A stretch of 64,000 bases of DNA, from assembly GCF_009931115.1 (NCBI RefSeq), contig NZ_CP047491.1, forward strand, positions 3,671,501 through 3,735,500. Direction: 5' to 3'. The DNA is from Microbulbifer hydrolyticus. GTDB lineage: Bacteria > Pseudomonadota > Gammaproteobacteria > Pseudomonadales > Cellvibrionaceae. The position numbers and the translations under genes are program-made. The first letter of the stretch is position 1. Each line of letters starts with the position of its first letter. Shown piece after piece: positions 9,602 to 17,976 of the stretch. The notes under the pieces are model-generated. The model was not told the origin of the DNA and ran no database searches. It was given only the letters and a program-made list of their open reading frames with translations.

Positions 9602-9652
9602 GAGTCGTCCCACCTTTACCTATTATGGAAAAATGGACTATCCCACCTTGGA
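9602..9652 (-). promoter_or_regulatory. Pair of direct repeats upstream of the TonB receptor gene
   Basis: On the minus strand AAGGTGGGACGACTCA (9602-9617) and AAGGTGGGATAGTCCA (about 9634-9649) lie 32 bases apart, about three helical turns, roughly 125-170 bases upstream of the ATG. The first is nearly identical to the motif upstream of the di-haem oxidoreductase. A regulator site is plausible but unproven. Confidence 0.4.
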
Positions 9653-9764
9653 TCCCGAAAAGCGGGAACAGGTAAACCCTTTAAAATCAATAAGTTACAG
9701 ATGTGATGTATTTTTGCACAGATCTGGCGCCAATCGCGGCCCAGGGTGGTGCAGAGGCGGGAGA

Positions 9765-9787
9765 CCGGCGAGACAAATTCTCGCCGG
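9765..9787 (-). terminator. Hairpin after the ABC transporter/isomerase operon
   Basis: A perfect 9-bp stem (9765-9773 with 9779-9787, five-base loop) lies 47 bases past the isomerase stop. There is no clear T-run on the minus strand, so it could be a terminator that needs Rho or an mRNA-stabilising hairpin. Confidence 0.45.
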
Positions 9788-9834
9788 CAGGAAATGACTT
9801 GCCAGACAGAGCGTGACTCCGAGGTCGAAATTGT

Positions 9835-10674
9835 TCAGTCTCGCGACCAGCCGGCCAAGGTTCGGCGACTGCGATGGATGCTCTCGTAGGGTAAATCCGC
9901 GTCGTCGCGCTCGACAAAGCCGAACTCCAGACCGGCCCTGTCCGCGTGTTCGAGAAGGGCAGGGAAATCGATCACGCCGTGGCCGACGTCCGCCATGGCA
10001 CCCTCGCCGGTGGCATCCTTCAGGTGCCACAAAGGAAAGCGGCCGGGGTGGCGCTCGAAGTAGGCCAGCGGATCCTGCCCGGCCTTGTGCATCCAGTAGA
10101 TATCCATTTCAAAGAACACCAGCTCCGGGTCGGTCTTGTCCAGCAACAGCTGGTAGGGCACGAACCCGCCGGTCTGCTCAAACTCGAAATCGTGGTTGTG
10201 GTAGGCGAGGCGCAGGCCGGCCTCCCGGCACTGGCGGCCCCAGTCATTCAGGTTCTGCACCAGCTGGCGATAATCGCCGGCACTACGCCGGCTCTGCTCC
10301 AGCCAGGCCAGGACCACGTATCGGCTGCCCAATGATTTGGCCTCGGCGATGACGGAGGGGAAGTCCGACTCCATCTGCGCCAGCGGGAAATGACTGGCCG
10401 GAGCACTCAAGCCGTTGCGCTCCAGCAGTCCACGCACGTCTTCCGCCGTGTGACCGTGGAACCCGGCAAATTCCACCGTGTGATAGCCAGCCTCAGCCAC
10501 CTTTGCCAGGGTTGTTTCCACACTTTCCGTCATCTGTTGTCGCAGGGTATACAACTGCACCCCGTTCAATTGTGGCGCGGTAGCGGCAGTCGTGGACATG
10601 GCACCTCCTGTGCAGAACAAAATAGCCAGAGCGAGTCTCGCCAATAAGGAAAGCGGGATTATTGAAGTATTCAT
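9835..10674 (-). CDS. Exported sugar isomerase/epimerase-like TIM barrel (xylose isomerase-like, AP endonuclease 2 family)
   Basis: 279 residues from ATG 10674; an in-frame GTG at 10719 is the alternative. The N-terminus has a hydrophobic signal segment (LLARLALAILFCTGG) followed by STTAATA, so export is likely. The barrel shows VEFAGFHG, YHNHDFEF, FEMDIYW and HLKDATG motifs, which supply the Glu/His/Asp/Glu metal-binding set of sugar-phosphate isomerase/epimerase-like proteins. Most characterised relatives act in the cytosol on phosphosugars or keto-sugars. A periplasmic member would more likely act on free sugars or oligosaccharide ends. It follows the sugar ABC permease gene by about 57 bases, so it probably processes the same sugar. 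No lipobox was recognised. Confidence 0.75.
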   Translation of the reverse strand: MNTSIIPLSLLARLALAILFCTGGAMSTTAATAPQLNGVQLYTLRQQMTESVETTLAKVAEAGYHTVEFAGFHGHTAEDVRGLLERNGLSAPASHFPLAQMESDFPSVIAEAKSLGSRYVVLAWLEQSRRSAGDYRQLVQNLNDWGRQCREAGLRLAYHNHDFEFEQTGGFVPYQLLLDKTDPELVFFEMDIYWMHKAGQDPLAYFERHPGRFPLWHLKDATGEGAMADVGHGVIDFPALLEHADRAGLEFGFVERDDADLPYESIHRSRRTLAGWSRD

Positions 10675-10731
10675 AGGAGCCAGGCTGCCAGGATTATCGT
10701 TTCTCTCTACTCTATCCACTGCGCGCGGGCT

Positions 10732-11661
10732 TCAGCCTTTTACCGCCCCAGCGGACAGGCCGGAGATCAGAAAACGCTGCAGGGTCAGAAACAACAGCAT
10801 AACCGGCAGCGACACGAGAATGGAACCGGAGGCAAAGTAACCCCATTCGGAGGCGTAGTCACTGACAAAGAAGCGCAATCCAACGGGCACCGTATACAGG
10901 GATTCATCGTCCATGAAAATGGACGCGAGGATAAATTCGTTCCAGGCGGTCATGAAGGCGAACAGCCCGGTGACGGCGATGGCCGGGCGCGCCAGCGGCA
11001 GGATGATGCGGGTAAAGATGGTCCAGCGGGAGGCGCCCTCCAACAATGCGGACTCCTCGATCTCGTAGGGCAGCGTGTCGAAGTAGCCCTTCAGCATCCA
11101 AACGCAGAACGGCAGTGCGGTAATCGAGTAGACCAGGATCAGCCCCAGCCAGGAATTCCCCAGCCCCAGCCACTGCACCACGATCACATACAGCGGAATC
11201 AACATCAGCACCGCCGGGAACATCTGCGAGATCAGAAACAGCATCATCCCGCGCTCGCGACCGGCGAAGCGGAAGCGGGAGAACGCATAGGCGGCGCTAC
11301 AGCTCAGGCACAGGCCGACCGCCGTGGTGGCCAGGGCCACCACCAGGCTGTTGCCCAGCCAGCGCAGAAACGGCTGCTCGGTGAGCACCGCTCGAAAGTT
11401 GTCCAGCGTCCACTGCTCGGGCAGCGGGACGAGGGCCAGCAGTTGCTGGCCGAGGCTGGCATCCTCCGGAAGCTGTACCAGGGTGAGAGCCTGCTGTCCG
11501 GAAAAGGCGAGACTGACCACCCACAGCAACGGATAGATGACCACCAGCGACGCGAATACCAGCAGCGCGAAGCGCCAGGAAAAGATGTCCCGCAGCCAAC
11601 GTGCAAGCCGTTGCTCGCGCCAGTTCTGCAGCCACGCGGGGCGAACCGGGTTGCTTTCCAT
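10732..11661 (-). CDS. Carbohydrate ABC transporter permease, MalG type
   Basis: 309 residues from ATG 11661, which has AGAGGAA at good spacing. In-frame starts further upstream (11724, 11763) would overlap the preceding gene. Six membrane segments are visible; the first is FALLVFASLVVIYPLLWVV. The cytoplasmic EAA-type loop (EGASRWTIFTRIILP) that contacts the ATPase is intact. Length is close to E. coli MalG (296). It is the second permease half of the importer formed with the fused binding protein/permease and the ATPase upstream. The sugar imported is unknown, so no mal name is given. Confidence 0.88.
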   Translation of the reverse strand: MESNPVRPAWLQNWREQRLARWLRDIFSWRFALLVFASLVVIYPLLWVVSLAFSGQQALTLVQLPEDASLGQQLLALVPLPEQWTLDNFRAVLTEQPFLRWLGNSLVVALATTAVGLCLSCSAAYAFSRFRFAGRERGMMLFLISQMFPAVLMLIPLYVIVVQWLGLGNSWLGLILVYSITALPFCVWMLKGYFDTLPYEIEESALLEGASRWTIFTRIILPLARPAIAVTGLFAFMTAWNEFILASIFMDDESLYTVPVGLRFFVSDYASEWGYFASGSILVSLPVMLLFLTLQRFLISGLSAGAVKG

Positions 11662-11674
11662 CAATGCGGTTCCT

Positions 11675-11713
11675 CTTCCAACTTCACCCTCCAACTTCCC
11701 CTTCCAACGTCCC
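11675..11713. repeat. Three tandem 13-base repeats between the two permease genes
   Basis: Units at 11675-11687, 11688-11700 and 11701-11713 share the core TCCAAC(T/G)TC. On the coding (minus) strand they place several purine-rich GGAAG/GGAGG stretches before the MalG-type gene. They lie in the short gap between the fused permease stop (11721) and the ATG at 11661. Confidence 0.7.
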
Positions 11714-11720
11714 CGGCCAA

Positions 11721-13967
11721 TCATCGCACCGTCTCCATCGACCGGCTCACCTGCGTCTGCCACAGGGCGTAGCAGAACAGCAGCGCCAGGATCACCATCG
11801 AATAGGCGGCGGCATAGGCATACTGGTACTTTTCAAAGCCGATACGGAACGCCTTGGTGATCAGAATATCGTTGGCTCCGGCCGGGGCGCCGTCGCTCAC
11901 CAGGTAAATGACGTTGAACATGTTGAAGGTCCACACCACCGACAGGATTACCGCCGGGATCAGTACCGGCTTCAACAGCGGCAGGGTGATGGTGCGGAAC
12001 TGCAGCCAGCGCCCGGCGCCTTCCACACGCGCGGCTTCATACAGCTCGCGCGGGATCGACTGCAGGCCACCCAGGATGACCACCATCATAAACGGAATAC
12101 TCAACCAGACATTGGTGACCAGCCCGGTGAAAAAGCTCGCACCGATGGAGTCAAACCAGGCCACCGGCGCCAGCCCAAGCACCTGCAGCCCCTGATTGAT
12201 GACACCGAACTGCGGGTGGAACATCCCTTTCCAGACCAGCGCGGTGATGTAGTTGGGGATCGCCCACGGCAGGATCAGCACCAGCCGGAACAGTCCGCGG
12301 CCGAAGATGGGGCGGTCCAGTGCCAGCGCCAGCACCAGTGCCAGTCCCACCGCCAGCACCACATTGCTGACGGTCCACAACACGGTGATCAGCAGGGTCC
12401 AGTAGAAGTTGTCGAAATCAAGATTGCGCTCGACCCCCTCCCCCTGCCACAGGTCAAAATCCCCCAGGATGCTCAGGTAGTTGTCGATCCCGATCAGGCG
12501 CGACCACAGCGGGGTGTGTTCGTTAAATACGGTGGTATCGGTAAAGGAAAGCAACAGTCCATATAAAAGAGGGAAGAACACCAGCAGGGTCATGCCCAGA
12601 ATGGCGGGAAGGATGTACAGGTAAGCGGTGCGGTTTGCATGCCAGCCAGCCGCGAGCTGAGTACGGTAGCGCTGCCACAGCCAGACCGCTGCAAGCACGA
12701 GCAGGATCGGCAACAGCCACAGCCATGCGGGCATGGTCGCGGGGGATTCACTGCGCGCTCGCGAACGCTCCAGACGGGCCAGGTCGCCACTGAGGCGGCG
12801 CTGTAACTGATGCAGCTCGGCTTCGGGCTGCGCGGCCCCTTTCACCACCTTTTTCAGGGCGTTTTCGAGCGGCACCCACACCAGGGTCATCGCCGGCAGG
12901 TTGGGAATCGGACGCGCGGCCTCGAGCTGGCGGCGGAATGCCATGGCGGTATCGTCGGTGGCAACGCTGGGGTGCTCAAAGGCGCTGATATTGGCGGGCA
13001 ACTGGCCGCCGTCGATGGCCATGGTCTCCGCTGAAGACCGCGAGGTCAGGTAATCCATGATCGCCACCGCCGCAGCGGGGTTCCTGGACCAGGGCGACAG
13101 GAACAGCCCCTCCACCGCCACCCACGGGGAAAGCGGTTGCCCACTCTCGCTGTTGACCGGCAGCGGCACCACCCGGTAGTTCACCTGCGGGGAAATCTCG
13201 CCCAGCATCCAGGGACCACTGATGACCATCGCCGCACGGCCCTGGTTGAACAGGCTGGTGACCAGGGTGCTGCTGGGTTCCTCCGGCAAAATCCGGTCCT
13301 CGCGCACCCAGCGCGCGAGCATTTCCAGCGAGCGGACATTGGCCGGGCTGTCGAGATCCAGGTTGCCGCCTCGATCGAAGGGACCGTTGCCAAAGCTGTT
13401 CATCAGCGCACCGTGGAAAAACGGCTCGGTGTAGCTGTAGGCGAGACCAAAGCGACCGGCGTTGCGATCGGTGTGGCGCATCGCCTCCGCCACCATGGCA
13501 TCGGTGGTTTCCGGCGCGGCCTGTACCAGATCGGTATTGAGGATCAATGCCGGGCTTTTGAAATTGAAGGGGAGACCGTAGAGATCGCCACCGTAGGTCA
13601 TGGCATCGATCAGGTTGGCGGGAAAGCGCTTGCGCAAGCGCTCACTTACATAAGGGTCGATGGGCGCTACCGTGTGCCCGGCACTCGCCCAGCCGCCGAG
13701 GCGGTCGTGGGCGAATACGAACAGGTCTGGCCCCTGCCCCCGGGGCAAGGCGGCGGAGAGCTTGTCCGCATAGCCACCAAATGGAACCGCCAGTGCCTTG
13801 ACCTGCACCTGGTCCTGACTGCGGTTGTACTCCTCAATCAGCTTTTCGAAGGCGGCGCGCTCGGCACCGCGGTATCCATGCCACAGCTGCAGTGTTTCTG
13901 CAGCGCCAGCCTGGCCGGCCACTAGCAGCAGGAAGCACGCAGCCAACCGCAGCCATCGTGTCAGCAT
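11721..13967 (-). CDS. Fused ABC solute-binding protein and MalF-type permease
   Basis: 748 residues in one frame. A signal peptide ends near AGAAETL (about residue 23). An extracellular solute-binding protein family 1 domain (about 24-400) begins LQLWHGYRGAE, resembling MalE-type proteins. A helix at about 425-444 (MPAWLWLLPILLVLAAVWLW) enters the membrane, and a MalF-type permease follows. Its coupling loop reads ELYEAARVEGAGRWLQFRTITLP. The binding protein would thus be tethered in the periplasm to the permease instead of diffusing freely. No separate binding-protein gene is present in the operon, which supports a true fusion rather than an assembly error. It overlaps the ATPase gene upstream by 7 bases. 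Fusions of binding proteins to ABC permeases are known in other importers but are uncommon in the MalF family. Confidence 0.88.
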   Translation of the reverse strand: MLTRWLRLAACFLLLVAGQAGAAETLQLWHGYRGAERAAFEKLIEEYNRSQDQVQVKALAVPFGGYADKLSAALPRGQGPDLFVFAHDRLGGWASAGHTVAPIDPYVSERLRKRFPANLIDAMTYGGDLYGLPFNFKSPALILNTDLVQAAPETTDAMVAEAMRHTDRNAGRFGLAYSYTEPFFHGALMNSFGNGPFDRGGNLDLDSPANVRSLEMLARWVREDRILPEEPSSTLVTSLFNQGRAAMVISGPWMLGEISPQVNYRVVPLPVNSESGQPLSPWVAVEGLFLSPWSRNPAAAVAIMDYLTSRSSAETMAIDGGQLPANISAFEHPSVATDDTAMAFRRQLEAARPIPNLPAMTLVWVPLENALKKVVKGAAQPEAELHQLQRRLSGDLARLERSRARSESPATMPAWLWLLPILLVLAAVWLWQRYRTQLAAGWHANRTAYLYILPAILGMTLLVFFPLLYGLLLSFTDTTVFNEHTPLWSRLIGIDNYLSILGDFDLWQGEGVERNLDFDNFYWTLLITVLWTVSNVVLAVGLALVLALALDRPIFGRGLFRLVLILPWAIPNYITALVWKGMFHPQFGVINQGLQVLGLAPVAWFDSIGASFFTGLVTNVWLSIPFMMVVILGGLQSIPRELYEAARVEGAGRWLQFRTITLPLLKPVLIPAVILSVVWTFNMFNVIYLVSDGAPAGANDILITKAFRIGFEKYQYAYAAAYSMVILALLFCYALWQTQVSRSMETVR

Positions 13968-15061
13968 CCGGTCGCCACCGTATTTTTGCCGGCGGCGCGT
14001 ATGCGCTGCTGACTGTCGCCGTCGAACAGATACACCGCGGCAGGATCAAACGCCAGCTCCAGGGTGTCGCCCATGGTAAGTGCTCGCAAACCGGGCAGCC
14101 GCGCAATTACTTTGCTGTCACCGGCACTCAGGTGCACCAGCATCTCGGCCCCGAGGCTTTCCACCAGTTCTATGCTGCCGCACAGGCGCGGCCAGTTGGC
14201 CGGGGCCGCCGCGGCGTACACCAGCTTTTCCGGGCGCAGGCCCAGCACCAGCGCGCGGTTCAGTTCCTGCAGCTTTGGTCGGGGCAAAGTCAGCAGACCG
14301 CAGGTCAGCTGGGTGCCGTCGTTGCGCACCGCGGTCAGGTTCATCGGTGGCGACCCCATAAAGCCCGCCACGAAGGTATTGTCCGGGTCGTTATACAGCT
14401 CCAGCGGCGTGCCCACCTGCATCAGCCGCCCCTTGTCCAGGATTGCAATGCGGGTGCCAAGGGTCATAGCCTCCACCTGGTCGTGGGTCACGTACACGGA
14501 GGTGGTACCGAACTGCCGGTGCAGACGGTGGATATTGCCGCGCATCTGTACCCGCAGCTCGGCATCGAGATTGGAGAGGGGCTCGTCGAACAGATACACC
14601 TGTGGCTCGCGCACCATCGCGCGGCCGAGCGCCACCCGCTGGCACTGGCCGCCAGAAAGCTGGCCCGGCTTGCGGTCGAGCAGCCCGGACAGGCCCAGGG
14701 TTTCCGCCGCTTCCCGCACCCGTCGCTCAATACCCAATTTGGGGGTATGGCGCACACGCAGGCCAAACGCCATATTGTCGAACACGGTCATATGGGGATA
14801 GAGAGCGTAATTCTGGAATACGAGAGCGATGTCCCGGTCTTTCGGCGGCATGTCGTTGACCCGGTGCCCGGCGATGTACAGGTCGCCACCGGAGATGGAC
14901 TCGAGCCCGGCAATCATGCGCAGAATGGTCGACTTGCCACACCCGGAGGGGCCGACCAGTACCATGAATTCGCCATCGCGAATCTCCAGGTCCAGGCCGG
15001 GTACCGTGGCGGGGCTGTCCCCGTAGCGCTTGATCACGCCCTTGAATTCAATGCTGGCCAA
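13961..15061 (-). CDS. Sugar ABC transporter ATP-binding protein, MalK/UgpC type
   Basis: 366 residues. Walker A GPSGCGKST, signature LSGGQ, Walker B VYLFDEPLSNLD and the switch His in YVTHDQVEAMTL are all present. A C-terminal TOBE/regulatory region begins at about 240, as in MalK and UgpC. The start is a TTG giving the standard MASIEF N-terminus, with GAGAGAG eight bases upstream. First gene of the importer operon ATPase - fused binding protein/permease - permease - isomerase-like protein; its stop overlaps the next gene by 7 bases. A control over the operon is expected in the 385-base region upstream. Confidence 0.92.
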   Translation of the reverse strand: MASIEFKGVIKRYGDSPATVPGLDLEIRDGEFMVLVGPSGCGKSTILRMIAGLESISGGDLYIAGHRVNDMPPKDRDIALVFQNYALYPHMTVFDNMAFGLRVRHTPKLGIERRVREAAETLGLSGLLDRKPGQLSGGQCQRVALGRAMVREPQVYLFDEPLSNLDAELRVQMRGNIHRLHRQFGTTSVYVTHDQVEAMTLGTRIAILDKGRLMQVGTPLELYNDPDNTFVAGFMGSPPMNLTAVRNDGTQLTCGLLTLPRPKLQELNRALVLGLRPEKLVYAAAAPANWPRLCGSIELVESLGAEMLVHLSAGDSKVIARLPGLRALTMGDTLELAFDPAAVYLFDGDSQQRIRAAGKNTVATGC

Positions 15062-15446
15062 AGGGGCTGCTCTCTCTCATCGTCCGGTAACTCATGGTCC
15101 GGTGACTGGCTTTCTTATTATCGCTTTGGTTTTGCCGGAAAGTGTGGAGACGGAATTCCCAGCAACTACATTCTGCATCCGAATAAAACCATCCACCTCC
15201 GCCCCTGCGGCAGGAGGAGATGGCCTCGTTAGCACAATAATTGAACAGTGCAGCTTTGTAAAACCGCACAATTACCGGAGAGCGTAGATACCAACGCCCG
15301 CTCATCTACAAATAGCACCAATCCCGCGCCCTTCCGTCGTCAATTCAGTTTTTGCGCACATCATATCTGTACCTATGTACTAGATTTAGCGAGCGCAGAT
15401 GTACCGCGCTCTTGAAGTCGATAAGTACTCATAAGGACCAAGAGAT
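15062..15446. other. Divergent intergenic region between the sugar importer and the surface-protein export operon
   Basis: 385 bases without a gene, expected to hold both divergent promoters. A direct repeat of GTCCGGT(A/G)ACT occurs near 15082-15107, and a hairpin CCTCCGCC...GGCAGGAGG sits near 15197-15218. No RNA gene or clear operator could be assigned. Confidence 0.5.
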
Positions 15447-17030
15447 ATGCGTCAGGCCACTCCCGCGACTTTTATCGCGGCATTCAGCGTCACGCTGGCG
15501 ACTTTATCCGCCTGCTCGGTAAAACCCGTCGCCATGGATGACACCACCATTGAGCAACGTGCCAGTGGTGATTGGCAAACCGCTTTCGGCAACCAGCAAC
15601 CGGTGACAGGCCCCGTCGACCTGAACGAAGCCATCGCCCGCGCCATTGCCTACAACATGGACAACCGCCTCAAACTGATGGAGGCGGTGGTCGCCAACCG
15701 CAACCTGAGCCTGTCCCGCTGGGACATGCTGCCGGAAATTGCCGCCAGTGCGGGCTACAACCACCGCAACAAGCAGCACTTCGCCAGTAGCGAAGACGTA
15801 AACGGCAACCAGTCACTGGCCCAGTCCACCTCCCTGGACAAAACCTACAGTACTGCCGGCCTCGAACTGTCGTGGAATGTGCTCGATTTCGGCATCAATT
15901 ATCTTTCCGCGAAACAGGCCGCAGACGGCGTGATGATCGCCATCGAGCGCCAGCGCAAGCTGATGCACAACGTGATCATGGATGTCGAATATGCCTTCTG
16001 GATGGCGGCGGCGGCGCAGCGCGCCCAGAGCCAATTGCCAGGCCTGATCGAGCAGACCCGGCGCGCATTGGAAAAGTCCCGCCAGAGCGCCGAGCGCGGG
16101 CTGCGCCAGACCGAAGCCAGCCTTTCCTACCGCCGCGACCTGCTCGACCTGATGCAGCAGCTGCTGGCACTGGAAGGCGATATGCACAACGCCAAAATGG
16201 AACTGGCCTCACTGATGGGACTGCCTCCCGGCACCCAGTTCACTGTGAGTGCCGCACCCAGTGATGTTCTGCGCAGCCCCTTTGCAGAAATGGGTGTAAT
16301 GGAGCTTGAGCAGTACAGCCTGCGCAACCGCCCGGAATTACTCGAAGAAGACTATCGCCAGCGCATCGCCGCCACCGAAATCCGCAAAGCCTGCCTGCAA
16401 CTGTTGCCGGGTCTCGAATTGCGTACCGGCTACTTCTACGACGACAACAGCTACCTGCTCTACAACGACTGGGCGGAGAGCAGCCTGCGCCTGACCTGGG
16501 ACCTGCTCGGTACCGTGGTGGCCGGCAGAGACCTGATCGGCTATGCCCGCGACAACGAGCGTCTCGGCGATGTGCGTCGCGCCGCCCTGACCGTTGCCGT
16601 TCTTACCCAGGTCGACCTCGCCTACAGCCACGTAAAGCGCGCCGAACTCAACCACGGCTACGCCGCGGAAATGGCGGAGCTGGACCGGGCAATGGCGAGC
16701 CAGTCCCGCGCCCGCTGGCAATCCAGCCAGGGCTCCGAGCTGGAAAGTATTCACGCTTCCACCCAGGCCCTACTCTCCAGCGTGCAACAGGATGTGAGTT
16801 ATGCGGACTGGCGCAGCGCCAACGGCCGCCTGAGTAATGCCGTGGGCTTCCAGCCCGAGTTCTATATCGATTATCGCCAGCCGCTTGAAGTGATCGAGCA
16901 GCAAGTGGCGGACCTGCGCACCCAGAGTGCCAGCATGGAACTGCTCCCCCTCGGCGGCTACAACCCGGAAGGCGCGGAAAAACGCGAGGCCGAAATCCGT
17001 GAGGATGGGCAGGCTGCAGCCTACTGGTAA
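15447..17030 (+). CDS. TolC-family outer-membrane efflux lipoprotein
   Basis: 527 residues. The N-terminus ends in a lipobox LSAC (Cys23), so the mature protein is lipid-anchored, as in NodT-type outer-membrane factors. Long helices with repeated heptad-like stretches (about 60-260 and 300-480) match the two TolC-type halves forming the trans-periplasmic duct. AAGGA precedes the ATG. It is the first of five collinear genes, followed by three adaptor-type proteins and a giant surface protein. It therefore most likely forms the outer-membrane exit for that protein rather than a drug pump; no RND pump or ABC ATPase gene is nearby. Confidence 0.85.
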   Translation: MRQATPATFIAAFSVTLATLSACSVKPVAMDDTTIEQRASGDWQTAFGNQQPVTGPVDLNEAIARAIAYNMDNRLKLMEAVVANRNLSLSRWDMLPEIAASAGYNHRNKQHFASSEDVNGNQSLAQSTSLDKTYSTAGLELSWNVLDFGINYLSAKQAADGVMIAIERQRKLMHNVIMDVEYAFWMAAAAQRAQSQLPGLIEQTRRALEKSRQSAERGLRQTEASLSYRRDLLDLMQQLLALEGDMHNAKMELASLMGLPPGTQFTVSAAPSDVLRSPFAEMGVMELEQYSLRNRPELLEEDYRQRIAATEIRKACLQLLPGLELRTGYFYDDNSYLLYNDWAESSLRLTWDLLGTVVAGRDLIGYARDNERLGDVRRAALTVAVLTQVDLAYSHVKRAELNHGYAAEMAELDRAMASQSRARWQSSQGSELESIHASTQALLSSVQQDVSYADWRSANGRLSNAVGFQPEFYIDYRQPLEVIEQQVADLRTQSASMELLPLGGYNPEGAEKREAEIREDGQAAAYW

Positions 17031-17060
17031 TCAGCGATGACTGCCCGCTGGTGGCGTACC

Positions 17061-17092
17061 GACGTAACGACGTAAAGATGTAACGATGTAAC
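17061..17092 (+). repeat. Four tandem 8-base repeats with start-stop codons before the adaptor gene
   Basis: GACGTAAC, GACGTAAA, GATGTAAC and GATGTAAC follow each other without gap, 29 bases upstream of the adaptor ATG. The last two create ATGTAA (17078-17083 and 17086-17091), that is, a start codon directly followed by a stop. Copy number could change by slippage. Confidence 0.75.
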
Positions 17093-17120
17093 TGTGGTAG
17101 ATGTATTAGTGGTAACCGTG

Positions 17121-17975
17121 ATGCAATTTCGTATTTTTCCCCGGGTGGCCGCGTGCCTGACATGCGTGTCCCTGGTATGTGCCAGTAGTTTTGTCCAGGC
17201 ACAGAGCCAGGGGCAGAACCACAACCGCGGCCAGGGGGAAACTGCCCCCGCCAAACTCAACGCCCTCAGCCGGGTACAAATTTCCAGCGAACTGGCCGCG
17301 CGTATTATTGATGTGCGCGTGCGTGCCGGCGACCGCTTCAGCGAGGGGGACCTACTCGCCCGTTTTGACTGCACCGAATTGAAAGCAGAACTGGAAGGTG
17401 CCGCATCACAACGTGCACTCGCCCGCCGCCAGCTGGACGCCAATATTTCCCTGCGGCAGCTGGGAGGAAATATCAGCGAACTGGAAATGGTGCAGAGCGA
17501 AGCCCAGCTCGCCGAGGCAACCGCCAATGCCAAGGTCCTGACCCACCGCCACAGCCAGTGCAGCGTGTTCGCACCGTTCGATGGCTATGTGATAAGTCGC
17601 ACGGTGGAGCCGCACCAGCGCGCCGAGGTGGGTGCGCCGCTTTTCGAACTGGTGGATAACCGGGGGCTGGAGGTGGAAGCCATTATTCCCTCGGGCTGGC
17701 TCGCCAAGCTGTCGCTGGGCGACCAGTTTCAGGTCACCATTAACGAAACCGGCCACGAATATTCCGCAACCCTGCAGCGGATCGTCCCCGTGGTAGACCC
17801 GGTCACGCGCACCGTGCGTGTGATCGGAAAAATTGAACACGAAGCCGACAGTGCTCCCGTTTCGATACTACTCATCTCCGGCATGAGCGGTGAAGCGCGT
17901 TTCCGTTTGCGGGATAACACCGCAGACCTGCTCGCCGATGGCTCCGACAAAAAAACCAGCCGCGGGGCCAACTGA
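17121..17975 (+). CDS. Periplasmic adaptor (HlyD/RND membrane-fusion type)
   Basis: 284 residues from ATG 17121; a GTG at 17094 is also in frame. A signal peptide (FPRVAACLTCVSLVCASSFVQAQ) is followed by a lipoyl-like half (IIDVRVRAGDRFSEGDLLARFD), a short helical hairpin, the second lipoyl half (CSVFAPFDGYVISR) and beta-barrel segments. This is the order of RND-type adaptors, but without an accompanying RND pump. It overlaps or directly abuts the GAF-HlyD gene and lies 90 bases past the TolC-type gene. Its start lies just behind a tandem repeat containing minimal ATGTAA elements, which may affect its translation. Confidence 0.82.
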   Translation: MQFRIFPRVAACLTCVSLVCASSFVQAQSQGQNHNRGQGETAPAKLNALSRVQISSELAARIIDVRVRAGDRFSEGDLLARFDCTELKAELEGAASQRALARRQLDANISLRQLGGNISELEMVQSEAQLAEATANAKVLTHRHSQCSVFAPFDGYVISRTVEPHQRAEVGAPLFELVDNRGLEVEAIIPSGWLAKLSLGDQFQVTINETGHEYSATLQRIVPVVDPVTRTVRVIGKIEHEADSAPVSILLISGMSGEARFRLRDNTADLLADGSDKKTSRGAN

Positions 17976-17976
17976 C

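Larger units (their letters stand above)
9480..9834. other. Intergenic region: TonB receptor promoter area and operon end
   Basis: 355 bases without a gene. It holds the receptor's ribosome-binding site, two copies of a TCCCACCTT-containing motif (listed separately), and a hairpin at 9765-9787 that ends the upstream ABC operon. I see no RNA gene. Confidence 0.6.

Noticed and set aside
6546..9797. Open frame of 1083 codons on the plus strand
   Set aside because: Lies exactly opposite the TonB receptor gene, has no recognisable domain or ribosome-binding site and reflects GC-rich codon bias of the real gene.
10732..15061. Naming the importer as a maltose system (malEFGK)
   Set aside because: Family resemblance is clear, but no maltose-specific enzyme or regulator is present, so the sugar cannot be named.
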